From Pseudarthrobacter sp. W1I19 (GTDB taxonomy: Bacteria > Actinomycetota > Actinomycetes > Actinomycetales > Micrococcaceae), in NCBI RefSeq assembly GCF_030817835.1, contig NZ_JAUSZR010000001.1, positions 3,906,001-3,970,000 on the forward strand: a stretch of DNA of 64,000 bases, written 5' to 3'. Below the pieces are notes generated by a model that was not told the DNA's origin, did not search any database, and was given only the letters and a program-made list of their open reading frames with translations. A program made the translations under genes and the position numbers. Positions 8,406 to 16,458 of the stretch are shown in pieces (position 1 is the stretch's first letter; each line of letters opens with the position of its first letter).

Positions 8406-8481
8406 TGGTGGCTCCGACCGGCGTCGATCCGGTGACCTTTCGATTTTCAGTCGAACGCTCTACCAACTGAGCTACAGAGCC
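8406..8481 (-). tRNA. tRNA-Phe (GAA)
   Basis: 76 nt including an encoded CCA. The acceptor stem pairs GGCTCTG with CGGAGCC. The anticodon arm TTCGA-CTGAAAA-TCGAA gives anticodon GAA. D arm (GCTCAGTTGGTAGAGC) and T arm (GGATCGACGCC) are normal. It is last in a Glu-Asp-Phe transcript and is followed at once by the UUCG terminator. Confidence 0.97.
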
Positions 8482-8529
8482 TAGGTGACTAGTCACCATG
8501 AGAGCCGGAATTGCTTCCAACAATCAGAG

Positions 8530-8603
8530 CGACCCTGACGGGACTTGAACCCGCGACCTCCGCCGTGACAGGGCGGCGCGCTAACCAACTGCGCTACAGG
8601 GCC
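8530..8603 (-). tRNA. tRNA-Asp (GTC)
   Basis: 74 nt with discriminator G and no encoded CCA. The acceptor stem GGCCCTG pairs with CAGGGTC with one G-U. The anticodon arm CCGCC-CTGTCAC-GGCGG gives GTC. The T arm is GCGGGTTCAAGTCCCGT. Confidence 0.97.
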
Positions 8604-8693
8604 TTGCGTTTCTTGCTTCACAGTATCTCTACCGCTTTTTTCAAGGCTTCCAGCCTACCAGACATTTTCTGCCTGTTTGACCAGTTCCTTGCG

Positions 8694-8766
8694 TACCCCC
8701 AACGGGATTCGAACCCGTGCCGCCGCCGTGAAAGGGCGGTGTCCTAGGCCGCTAGACGATGGGGGC
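8694..8766 (-). tRNA. tRNA-Glu (TTC)
   Basis: 73 nt with discriminator A and no encoded CCA. The acceptor stem GCCCCCA pairs with TGGGGGT. The anticodon arm CCGCC-CTTTCAC-GGCGG gives TTC. It is first of the three tRNAs after the promoter at 8851-8879. Confidence 0.97.
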
Positions 8767-8850
8767 CAGAACCCGTTCGGAACAAAATAAAAGGCGTCAA
8801 GCGAGGCTTTCCGTCTTTGTCTTTCGCGTTTCTCCGAACTGGACTCTAAA

Positions 8851-8879
8851 ACTATAGGGCCTACTCAGGAATAATCCAA
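8851..8879 (-). promoter_or_regulatory. Sigma-70-type promoter for the tRNA operon
   Basis: On the minus strand TTGGAT (8874-8879) and TATAGT (8851-8856) are separated by exactly 17 bases, about 85 bases upstream of tRNA-Glu. Both hexamers are close to consensus. Confidence 0.7.
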
Positions 8880-8930
8880 AATCGGCCAAAACACCCGTCC
8901 AGAGCGGGAAGAACAGGTGAAGATGGACTG

Positions 8931-9974
8931 ATGGATGCCGTTGCAGCACTCAACGAGATTGCCTTCTGGCTGGAGCGCGGGCGCGTTGCCACCTTCAAGG
9001 TCCAGGCCTTCCGCAAAGCGGCGGCGGCGATCGCCCCGCTCACGCCGGAGGAAGTGGCGGCCCGGGTCCAGAGTGGCCGGCTGAAATCCATGAAGGGCAT
9101 CGGCGACCGGACCTACCAGGTCATCCGCGAAGCTGTGGACGGCCAGGTTCCGGACTACCTCGCCGATCTCCGGGAAAAGGGCGCCCTGCCGCTGGCTGCG
9201 GGCGGCTCCACTATCCGGGAGGCGCTGCGGGGTGATCTCCACAGCCACAGTGAGTGGTCCGACGGCGGATCCCCCATTGAGCTCATGGTTGCGGCCGCCG
9301 GGGTACTGGGGAGGGAATACCTGGCGCTGACGGACCACTCCCCCAACCTCACCATCGCGAACGGGCTCTCGGCCGAACGCCTCCTCCAGCAGCTGGACGT
9401 GGTGGAGGCCATCAATGCCGGAGACCACCCAAGCCTGGACGGACAGCAGGACCACAAAGCACAACTGCTGACAGGCATCGAAGTGGACATCCTCGAGTCC
9501 GGGGAGCTGGACCAGGATCCGGAACTCCTGGAGCGCCTGAACATCGTGGTGGCGAGCGTCCATTCCAAGCTTCGAGCCGATTCGAAAACCATGACCAAGC
9601 GCATGCTGGGCGGTATCCAGGACCCGCACACCAACGTGCTTGGCCACTGCACCGGCCGCCTGGTGGAGGGATCGCGGGGAACGCGGCCGCCGTCGGACTT
9701 CGATGCGAAGGAGGTGTTCGCAGCCTGCGCCGAATACAACGTGGCCGTGGAGATCAACTCCCGGCCCGAGCGCCAGGACCCGCCGGACGCGCTGATCCAG
9801 CTGGCGCTGGACGCCGGCTGCCTGTTCTCGATCGACAGCGACGCCCACGCGCCGGGCCAGCTGGACTTCCTGCAGTACGGTGCCGAACGCGCTGAGCGCA
9901 ACGGTGTGCCCGCCGAGCGGATCATCACCACCTGGCCCGTGGAGCGGCTGCTGGAATGGGCGGGATCGGCCTAG
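8931..9974 (+). CDS. PHP-domain phosphoesterase with helix-hairpin-helix N-terminus (PolX C-terminal type)
   Basis: A 347-residue protein. An N-terminal helical region carries a helix-hairpin-helix (SMKGIGDRTYQVI, about 53-65) for DNA contact. A PHP metal domain follows, with GDLHSHSEWSDG (His104, His106), ALTDHS (Asp135, His136) and GIEVDIL, and SIDSDAHAP near the C-terminus. This matches the HhH-plus-PHP half of bacterial family X DNA polymerase (PolX), which has 3'-5' exonuclease activity, but the nucleotidyltransferase part is absent. It may act in DNA repair or as a histidinol-phosphatase-like esterase. It stands alone with a hairpin after it. Confidence 0.85.
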   Translation: MDAVAALNEIAFWLERGRVATFKVQAFRKAAAAIAPLTPEEVAARVQSGRLKSMKGIGDRTYQVIREAVDGQVPDYLADLREKGALPLAAGGSTIREALRGDLHSHSEWSDGGSPIELMVAAAGVLGREYLALTDHSPNLTIANGLSAERLLQQLDVVEAINAGDHPSLDGQQDHKAQLLTGIEVDILESGELDQDPELLERLNIVVASVHSKLRADSKTMTKRMLGGIQDPHTNVLGHCTGRLVEGSRGTRPPSDFDAKEVFAACAEYNVAVEINSRPERQDPPDALIQLALDAGCLFSIDSDAHAPGQLDFLQYGAERAERNGVPAERIITTWPVERLLEWAGSA

Positions 9975-9979
9975 CCGCA

Positions 9980-10006
9980 CTGCAGCGCGCCGGCCCTGCA
10001 GCTTTT
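9980..10006 (+). terminator. Weak terminator after the PHP gene
   Basis: CTGCAG at 9980-9985 and 9996-10001 can pair around a 10-base GC-rich loop, followed by CTTTTT. The stem is only 6 bp but the T run is good. Confidence 0.45.
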
Positions 10007-10077
10007 TGGCAGGATCTTCGCTAGACGTGGCCGATTTCCGCCAGCCTGCTGTCCGCGTTCACGGATACATTGGCAGC

Positions 10078-11136
10078 ATGCCATCAACCACCCCCGTCAG
10101 CACAAGCGTTCCCCCGCCGCGTCCATCAAGGGTCAGGGCCCTCGGGGTGGCAGCCATGGTTACTACCGTGGTGCTGTGGGCGTCCGCCTTCGTGGGCATC
10201 CGGGCCATCGGCCCCCACTTCTCCCCCGGCTCCCTGACGCTGGGCAGGTTGGCGGTTGCCGCCGTCTTACTGTCCGTTCTGGTCCTGCCGCAATTGCTGA
10301 AGAGCCGGCTCCTTCCCAAGGGCCGCGAGTGGTGGCCCATCCTCGCCTACGGAGCCATGTGGTTCGGCGGCTATAACGTGGCGCTCAATGCAGCGGAACA
10401 TGTGCTGGACGCCGGCACCAGCGCCCTGCTCATCAACGTGAACCCCATCCTGGTGGCCGTGATGGCCGGGATCTTCCTCAAGGAAGGCTTTCCGCGCTGG
10501 CTCATCGTCGGAAGCGTGGTTGCCTTCGCCGGAGTGGCGCTTATCGCTTTCGGTTCCGGACAGCCGTCACGGGCGGGGGAAAGTCCGACGGCGGATGTTG
10601 CGGGTGTGCTGCTCTGCCTCCTTGCCGCCGTGCTCGCCGCAGTCAGCGTCATCATCCAGAAGCCTGTACTGCGGAAGTTTCCCGCTGCCCAGGCAACCTG
10701 GTTCGGGATACTGGTGGGCGCGTTGTGCTGCCTGCCCTTCACCGGCCAACTGGTTGCCGAAGTACAGGCCGCACCCGCAGGGGCGACGCTGGGACTGGTG
10801 TATCTCGGGGTCTTTCCCACGGCGATTGCCTTCACCACCTGGGCCTATGCGCTTTCCTTAATCGATGCCGGCAAGCTCGCCGCCACCACCTATCTGGTGC
10901 CCGGCACCACCATCCTGATCTCCTGGTTCCTCCTCGGCGAGATCCCTACGGCGTTGGGCCTGGTGGGCGGCCTGGTCTGCCTGGCGGGTGTGGGACTGAC
11001 CCGGCGCAGGTCCCGGCCAATGCGCCCGAAGGATGCTCCAAGGCACCCTGCAGGCGCAACTGCCGGGCACACGGCGGGACCAGCTGCCGGGGAGGCTGCT
11101 GTGGGACCAGGGGCCAAGGGGAGCCCTTCCGGCTAG
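10078..11136 (+). CDS. EamA/RhaT-family (DMT) transporter
   Basis: A 352-residue inner-membrane protein with about ten predicted helices in two EamA repeats. Recognisable elements are VTTVVLWASAFVGIRAIGP at the first helix, SALLINVNPILVAVMAG at the end of the first repeat, and the second repeat ending VPGTTILISWFLLGEIPT. EamA proteins usually export amino acids or metabolites. The ATG at 10078 is chosen because sequence upstream is not protein-like. The C-terminus is a long Ala/Gly/Pro-rich cytoplasmic tail of about 45 residues. The zincin gene begins 9 bases later, so the two are likely cotranscribed. Confidence 0.88.
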   Translation: MPSTTPVSTSVPPPRPSRVRALGVAAMVTTVVLWASAFVGIRAIGPHFSPGSLTLGRLAVAAVLLSVLVLPQLLKSRLLPKGREWWPILAYGAMWFGGYNVALNAAEHVLDAGTSALLINVNPILVAVMAGIFLKEGFPRWLIVGSVVAFAGVALIAFGSGQPSRAGESPTADVAGVLLCLLAAVLAAVSVIIQKPVLRKFPAAQATWFGILVGALCCLPFTGQLVAEVQAAPAGATLGLVYLGVFPTAIAFTTWAYALSLIDAGKLAATTYLVPGTTILISWFLLGEIPTALGLVGGLVCLAGVGLTRRRSRPMRPKDAPRHPAGATAGHTAGPAAGEAAVGPGAKGSPSG

Positions 11137-11145
11137 AGTCGGAGT

Positions 11146-11610
11146 ATGCCAGCCAGCCTGCCGCCGGGCCTTCCCATCATTCCCGAAGGGCCCAGCGAGC
11201 CCCTGCACGCCGCCACGCCTGCCCACCACTTCCCGACGCAGGCGTTCAGCATGTCGCCGGATGAGTTCGAGGCCGCCGTCCGGGACGCACTGGACAGCAT
11301 CCCCGGCAAATTGGCCCAGGCCATGGACAACGTGGCGGTGTTCATTGAGGACGACTATGTGCCCCCGCCCGGGGAGGACCCGGATACCGTCCTGCTGGGA
11401 CTGTACGAGGGCGTGCCGCTGACCGAACGGGATTCGTGGTGGGACGCCGGCTCGCTGCCGGACCGCATCACGATATTCCGCGAACCCATCCTGGAAATCT
11501 GCGAATCGCGCGAGGACGTGATCCACGAAGTGGCGGTCACGGTGGTCCACGAGATCGCCCACCACTTCGGAATTGATGATGCCCGGCTGCACGAGCTTGG
11601 CTGGGGCTAG
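11146..11610 (+). CDS. Metallopeptidase family protein (minimal zincin, PF06262 type)
   Basis: A 154-residue protein with the zinc-protease motif VVHEIAHHFGIDD (His135, Glu136, His139, and Asp145 as likely third ligand). Upstream are the family blocks FEAAVRDALDSIPGKLAQAM, GLYEGVPL and PDRITIFREPI. These small zincins are common and conserved in actinobacteria, but their substrate is unknown. A start at the internal Met36 (FSMSPDEF) is also possible, since the first 35 residues look poorly conserved. It sits 9 bases after the EamA gene and 10 bases before the CDF gene. Confidence 0.85.
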   Translation: MPASLPPGLPIIPEGPSEPLHAATPAHHFPTQAFSMSPDEFEAAVRDALDSIPGKLAQAMDNVAVFIEDDYVPPPGEDPDTVLLGLYEGVPLTERDSWWDAGSLPDRITIFREPILEICESREDVIHEVAVTVVHEIAHHFGIDDARLHELGWG

Positions 11611-11620
11611 CCTTGTAGGC

Positions 11621-12541
11621 ATGGGACACAACCACAGCCATACGCATGGGGTCACCGGAACAGGCCGGCACCGCAACCGGCTGGTGGCCGTCCTCGCCAT
11701 CACTCTTGCCGTGGTGCTGGTCCAGGTGGTGGGTGCCGCCCTCTCGGGGTCGCTGTCCCTGCTGGCTGATGCCGGGCATATGCTGTCGGATGCTGCCGGC
11801 GTGACCATTGCGCTGCTCGCGGCCTGGATTGCCGGCCAACCTGCGAGCGACCAGCGGACCTACGGGTACCAGCGCGCCGAGGTGCTTGCCGCGCTGGCCA
11901 ACGCAGTGATCCTGATCGTGATCTCAGTGGTGATCTTTACCGAAGCCATCCGGCGGATCGGGACGGCACCCGAGGTGCAGACGGACATTATGCTCTTCGC
12001 CGCAATCCTGGGTGCCGCCGCGAACCTGGTGTCACTGCTGATACTGAGGGGCGGGCATCAGGAAAGCCTTAATGTCCGCGGCGCCTACCTCGAAGTCCTT
12101 GGTGACCTGCTGGGCTCCTTCGCCGTTATTGCCGCCGCCGTGGTCATCATGGTTACCGGATTCCAGGCCGCGGATACCATCGCCTCCGTGCTGATCGCCC
12201 TGCTGATCCTGCCCCGCGCCTGGAGCCTTCTGCGCGATGTTGTGGATGTACTGCTGGAAGCCACCCCCAAAGGCGTGGAAGTCCAGATGATCCGGGAACA
12301 CATACTGTCCGTCGAGGGCGTCTCGGACGTGCACGATATCCACATCTGGACCATCACGTCCGGTGTCCCCGTCTTTTCGGCCCACGTTGTGGTGGAGGAC
12401 GGCGTGTTGACCGCGCGGGGCGCGGACCAGCTGCTGGACAAGCTGGTCACCTGCCTGGGCTCGCACTTTGATACCGACCACTGCACCTTCCAGCTTGAAC
12501 CGGCCACGCACTCCGAACACGAAGCGCACCAGCACGCGTAG
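11621..12541 (+). CDS. Cation diffusion facilitator (Zn/Co/Cd exporter, CzcD/ZitB type)
   Basis: A 306-residue inner-membrane metal/proton antiporter. It begins with a His-rich metal-binding tail (MGHNHSHTHG). Six helices follow. The transport-site motif SLSLLADAGHMLSDAAG in helix II carries the HxxxD of Zn/Cd-type CDF proteins, and LGDLLGSFAV in helix V provides the second pair. The cytoplasmic C-terminal domain has DVHDIHIWTITSG. The C-terminus ends in another His cluster. The ATG at 11621 is chosen because the His-rich tail is the natural N-terminus. Confidence 0.92.
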   Translation: MGHNHSHTHGVTGTGRHRNRLVAVLAITLAVVLVQVVGAALSGSLSLLADAGHMLSDAAGVTIALLAAWIAGQPASDQRTYGYQRAEVLAALANAVILIVISVVIFTEAIRRIGTAPEVQTDIMLFAAILGAAANLVSLLILRGGHQESLNVRGAYLEVLGDLLGSFAVIAAAVVIMVTGFQAADTIASVLIALLILPRAWSLLRDVVDVLLEATPKGVEVQMIREHILSVEGVSDVHDIHIWTITSGVPVFSAHVVVEDGVLTARGADQLLDKLVTCLGSHFDTDHCTFQLEPATHSEHEAHQHA

Positions 12542-12577
12542 ACCGGCTTGTTTCTTGCGCGGCGGTTGCATGGTTAG

Positions 12578-13200
12578 CGCTCCCGGCGCCTTCCCGGCAC
12601 GGAGCACTGGCCCCCTCCTCGCGACACGCCGGATGTTCCTGCCCCGGCTGGCCCCGTACCGCCCGCAGCGGCACCCGCTCCGCCAGCACCCGCTCCTGCA
12701 CCTGCCGCTCCTGCTCCGGCGGCTCCGGCACCCGCACCCGCGCCTGCTCCGGCACCCGCACCAGCTCCGGCCCCCGCCCCAGCACCAGCCCCGTCACCTG
12801 CGCCCGCTCCAGCACCCACGACCGGCAGCGGGACCTATGAGGCAGCCATCTCAGTGGCGCTCAGCAAGGTGGGCGCTCCCTACTACTACCAATACGGTGG
12901 CACCGGCCCCTACGGCTTCGACTGTTCGGGCCTGGTGCAGGCATCCTTTGCTGCGGCCGGAAAATACCTGCCGCGCACCGCCGGCCAGCAGTATGCAGCC
13001 GCTCCGGTCCACGTACCCATCTCGCAGGCACGGCGGGGCGACCTGCTCGTGTGGGGCTCGCCGTCGAACTTCTACCACGTTGCCATTTACCTCGGCAACG
13101 GCCAGGTGGTGCAGGCGCTCAACCCCCAGGAGGGTATCGGCGTGACCCCGCTGAGCGCCATGGCAGCATGGAGCTCTATTCCTACGCCGCCCGCTACTGA
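12578..13200 (+). pseudogene. NlpC/P60 (C40) cell-wall peptidase gene with apparent frameshifts
   Basis: The frame from about 12842 to 13160 encodes a good NlpC/P60 domain: catalytic Cys in YGFDCSGLVQ, His in YHVAIYLG, and RRGDLLVW between them. It is preceded in the same frame by a long Pro-Ala linker from about 12635 to 12817, as in secreted cell-wall hydrolases. However, this frame has no start: it is blocked by a TAG at 12575-12577 and no ATG, GTG or TTG occurs before 12854, inside the domain. No signal peptide is in frame. Near the 3' end the frame changes from sensible to Pro-rich, while another frame gives MELYSYAARY and a stop at 13198-13200, which looks like a natural terminus. Two indels, true decay or sequence error, are the simplest reading. 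Confidence 0.65.
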
Positions 13201-13241
13201 CCCCATGCCGTCGGGCAGCCAGCCTACGGCCGCGTTGAAGG

Positions 13242-14123
13242 TCAGCTCAGGACGTCCTTGGTGACAAACCGGCCATAGGCGAGCGCGCCGAACACGGCCA
13301 CGTAGCCCGCCTGGAGCCACGCGTTGTCCACAAACGAGTCCCACAACACGGGCTGGCGCAGCAGGTCCCCAAAGCCGAGCCAGTAGTGGCTGAAAAGCCA
13401 CGGGTGCAACCACTCCAGCTGCGGCAACTGGTCAAGGACCTGGGACACCACGGAGACCACCACTGTGGCGGCCATGGCGCCCACGGGGACCACCGTGAGC
13501 GTGGACAGGAACAACCCCACCGCGGAAAGCCCGGCCAGGGAGACCGCGAGGTACGCGGCGATCAGCAGGATGCGCACCGCGGCTTCCGGAGGCCCGATGA
13601 CGTCCCCTGACAGCAACGTCACAGGACCAACAGGAAAAAGTGCCGCCCCGATCGCGGCGCCCGCCAATCCAACGGTGAGGGGCGCAGCAAGGCAGAATGC
13701 CAATGCTGCCGCATACTTGACCAAAAGCAGCCGCACCCGGCCCGTCGGGGCAACCAGCAGGTACCTCAACGTTCCCAGGCTGGCTTCGCCCGCGATGGCG
13801 TCCCCTGCCACCACTCCCACTGTGAGCGGCAGGAACAAAGGAACGGACACCAGCATGGCGGTAAAGGCCACGAATAGACCGTTCTGCGTGATGCGGTCCA
13901 GGAACGCCGGCCCCCGTCCGGCAGGAACCGCTGACGAAATCCGCACGGCCACCGCTATCAACACCGGGATCGCCGCGAGTGCCAGCAACAGCGCCCAGGT
14001 GCGCCGGCGCCCAAACAGCACCCGGAGTTCCGAACGCAGGAGGGAAAGCCCCGATCCACGCGGCGCCGCCACCGCCGTCGTCCTGGTCAATCGGGCGCTC
14101 TCAGAATGGGCGCTACTGGGCAA
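13242..14123 (-). CDS. ABC-2 type transporter permease
   Basis: A 293-residue membrane subunit with about six helices, starting near residue 42 (WALLLALAAIPVLIAVAV). It has a long extracytoplasmic loop before FVAFTAMLVSVPLFLPL and the typical GVVAGDAIAGEASLGTLRYL, followed by LLVAPTGRVRLLLVKY. It overlaps the ATPase gene by 11 bp. A TTG at 14123 with a strong GGGGGAGGGG site 7 bases upstream is taken as start; a GTG at 14072 is the alternative. Its 3' end meets the tail of the NlpC/P60 gene. The cargo is unknown. Confidence 0.85.
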   Translation of the reverse strand: MPSSAHSESARLTRTTAVAAPRGSGLSLLRSELRVLFGRRRTWALLLALAAIPVLIAVAVRISSAVPAGRGPAFLDRITQNGLFVAFTAMLVSVPLFLPLTVGVVAGDAIAGEASLGTLRYLLVAPTGRVRLLLVKYAAALAFCLAAPLTVGLAGAAIGAALFPVGPVTLLSGDVIGPPEAAVRILLIAAYLAVSLAGLSAVGLFLSTLTVVPVGAMAATVVVSVVSQVLDQLPQLEWLHPWLFSHYWLGFGDLLRQPVLWDSFVDNAWLQAGYVAVFGALAYGRFVTKDVLS

Positions 14124-15153
14124 CGTCGAACCCCTCCCCCGTCAAGGCGACAAACCGGTCCTCAAGGCTTTCGCGTTCCACGGCGAACCCCCGGACCCGG
14201 ACGCCTGCGTCCACGAGCCGGGCCACAATATCCTCCGGCGCGGTGCTACCAGGGGACGCAGTGCTTCCCGGGGACGCAGTGCTTCCCGGGGAAATGCCCT
14301 GACCGGGTGCGTCCAGCGCCGCCGTCACCACCTGGCCGTCCTGCTGCGCTGCCGCCTCCTCCGGCGCCAGCCCCAGGCGGGCGAGAACTGCCATAGCGGC
14401 CGTGGCATCTGGCGTCAGCAAGCGGATGCGGACAGTTCCGGAGCGGCGCAGTTCCGGAAGCGGCCCCTGGGCCACCAGCCGGCCCGCACTCATGACTGCC
14501 GCATGGGTACAGATCTGTTCCACTTCGGCCAACAGGTGGCTGGACACAAAAACGGTGGTTCCGTCGGCCGCGAGGGAACGGACCAGGTTCCGCACTTCCC
14601 GGGTGCCTTGCGGGTCCAGCCCGTTGGTGGGCTCATCGAGGACCAGCAGTTCGCGGGGCGAGAGCAGGGCGTTGGCGATGCCCAGCCGCTGCTTCATGCC
14701 AAGGGAATAGGCATGGACCCGCTTGCCGGCCGCATGCCCGAGGCCCACCCTTTCCAGCGCCTGATTGACCCGGGCCTTTCGGGTTGCGGGGGCAGTATGC
14801 CGGGTGGCGGCGTCGAGACGGTGGAGGTTCGCGGTACCGGAGAGGAACGGATAGAAGGCCGGGCCCTCCACCAAAGCCCCTACATGGGGAAGGACGTCCT
14901 GGAACCGGCCGGGCATCTCCATCCCGAGCAGCCGGACGCTCCCCGCGGACGCGGCAGCGAGGCCGAGCAGCATCCGGATGGTGGTGGTCTTGCCCGAGCC
15001 GTTGGGGCCAAGGAAACCAAAAACCGCTCCCTGGGGCACAGCCATGTCCAGGCCGTCCACGGCCAACTGCTGCCCGAACCGCTTTGTCAGCCCCTGTGTC
15101 TCGATGGTCAGGCCGTTCGTCCACGATCCGGGGCCCTGCGCGGCCCCGGTCAC
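14113..15153 (-). CDS. ABC transporter ATP-binding protein
   Basis: A 346-residue ATPase of the CcmA/DrrA type. Walker A is GPNGSGKTT (49-57), the signature is YSLGMKQRLG, and Walker B is LLVLDEPTNGLDPQG with the H-loop in VFVSSHLLAEVEQ. A C-terminal extension of about 100 residues includes a stretch with three SPGSTA units encoded by an 18-bp tandem repeat. The GTG start overlaps the TGA of the LolA-like gene, and the stop overlaps the permease start. The three genes thus form one exporter operon. Such pairs export lipids, antibiotics or peptides; the LolA-like partner hints at a lipid or lipoprotein role (inference). Confidence 0.9.
   Translation of the reverse strand: MTGAAQGPGSWTNGLTIETQGLTKRFGQQLAVDGLDMAVPQGAVFGFLGPNGSGKTTTIRMLLGLAAASAGSVRLLGMEMPGRFQDVLPHVGALVEGPAFYPFLSGTANLHRLDAATRHTAPATRKARVNQALERVGLGHAAGKRVHAYSLGMKQRLGIANALLSPRELLVLDEPTNGLDPQGTREVRNLVRSLAADGTTVFVSSHLLAEVEQICTHAAVMSAGRLVAQGPLPELRRSGTVRIRLLTPDATAAMAVLARLGLAPEEAAAQQDGQVVTAALDAPGQGISPGSTASPGSTASPGSTAPEDIVARLVDAGVRVRGFAVERESLEDRFVALTGEGFDVAQ
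14252..14287. repeat. 18-bp tandem repeat inside the ABC ATPase gene
   Basis: GGGGACGCAGTGCTTCCC occurs twice head to tail (14252-14269, 14270-14287), with degenerate sequence on either side. It encodes SPGSTA units in frame, so copy-number changes would not break the protein. Confidence 0.85.
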
Positions 15154-16385
15154 GGGGCCGTGGAAGCGGCTTGCAGCCTCTCCGGCGGGACCATTCCCGC
15201 GAAGATCCGGCCGTCGTCAGTGAGCAGGACGTTGAAAAGTGCAGTGGAAATCAGCCGACCGCCAGGAACGGCGACGGCGGCATGGGCCAGCAGCGGATTG
15301 CGGGTCAGCAGGGCATTGAGCCTTGAGCCTGCGCCGCTTTCCGCCGGAACTTCCGCTACCGTTTCCCAGCCGGACCCGGACATGTAATGCCGGGCGTGGT
15401 CCTGGATGTTCTCTGCCAGGCGGTCAGGAGTGATATACGTTCCCGGCGTCTCGGGGAATCCTTGACCGGGCTGCCGGTTGACGGGGTGGTTGAACTGCAA
15501 CTCTTCGACCCTGCTGCCCGGTGGCGGGGCAAAGTTGAACAGCGCCTCGTCCGGCGCTTCCAGTGAAAGGCTGGTGAATCCAGCGCTGAAGGCAGGCTCT
15601 GCGGCTCCCCTCGCAGTGACCTTCACGGAGAGCGGCATGCCAGTCTGTGAGTCGACGGCGACCGTTACTTTGCCTACGAGGGTGCCGTCAGTGCGTGGTT
15701 CCAACTGCAGGGTGTAGGCCCGCCGGCCGGCGGTTTCCACGTCCGGACCGACGGTGACGGCGGTGGTGCTGTCAGCCATGGCCAGGAACTTCCCTGCCAG
15801 TTCCTCCGGTGTGTGGGGGGCCCGCATTCCGGTGTCAGTCTGGGACGGCTCAGCCACCGGCAGGTCATGGGCGTGGGCGGGCAGGGTCAGATGCGCGGCT
15901 GAGTTGTCCTTGGAGGAGTAGAACCAGACGTCGTTGTTATGGCGGACGATATCCCGCTCGGCGAGCCGGTCCACTACCTGGATGCGCGCCTTGGTGGGGC
16001 CGTCCATAAACACCCGCGCCGTATGCTCGCCGGTGAGGAACTCCATAACTGAAGCCACGCCGTCGGCCGATGCGGGACCCGAAGTGGGTGGTGTAGCGGG
16101 GAGCTCCGGCAACCCCAGCTGCGAGGTCTGTTCAATGGTGCCCGAGAACGTGTGCGTCTTGGGCGAAGCGAGAAGGGCGATGACTTCGGCCGGGGTTTTC
16201 TCCGGCAGGGGGTCGCCGGCCCGTGCCGGAAGGGTTCCCGACAACACCGCGGCGGCGATGACCGAAGGTACGGCCACCGCGGGAATCCAGCGCAGCCAGG
16301 GGCGGCGGATGACGTGGCTCACGCCGCGGTCCCTGATCTCCAGGCTTGTCCCGTGGTCGCTCCGGTGGTTGAAACTCCGGTTCAT
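15150..16385 (-). CDS. LolA-like membrane-anchored lipoprotein carrier family protein
   Basis: A 411-residue protein beginning at the ATG at 16385, behind GGAGAC. The frame stays open further upstream but is not protein-like. A basic N-terminus leads into one membrane or uncleaved signal segment, about 33-52 (WIPAVAVPSVIAAAVLSGTL). The extracytoplasmic body starts ALLASPKTHTFSGTIEQTSQ and contains WFYSSKDNSAAHLTLP and the half-barrel pattern of LolA/LppX/RseB-like proteins that bind lipid acyl chains. It is the first gene of the operon with the ABC exporter. A role as sensor or carrier of a lipid exported by the transporter is plausible but unproven. Confidence 0.72.
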   Translation of the reverse strand: MNRSFNHRSDHGTSLEIRDRGVSHVIRRPWLRWIPAVAVPSVIAAAVLSGTLPARAGDPLPEKTPAEVIALLASPKTHTFSGTIEQTSQLGLPELPATPPTSGPASADGVASVMEFLTGEHTARVFMDGPTKARIQVVDRLAERDIVRHNNDVWFYSSKDNSAAHLTLPAHAHDLPVAEPSQTDTGMRAPHTPEELAGKFLAMADSTTAVTVGPDVETAGRRAYTLQLEPRTDGTLVGKVTVAVDSQTGMPLSVKVTARGAAEPAFSAGFTSLSLEAPDEALFNFAPPPGSRVEELQFNHPVNRQPGQGFPETPGTYITPDRLAENIQDHARHYMSGSGWETVAEVPAESGAGSRLNALLTRNPLLAHAAVAVPGGRLISTALFNVLLTDDGRIFAGMVPPERLQAASTAP

Positions 16386-16458
16386 GGCTGATCGTCTCCG
16401 TCGCTGGAGCCCATAGTCCAAGGGTACGCCTCGAATACGCCTGCAACACCTGCCCGGG

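Noticed and set aside
12635..12817. Repetitive Pro-Ala DNA as a CRISPR-like array
   Set aside because: The repeats are short coding GCNCCN units with no unique spacers; they encode a protein linker.
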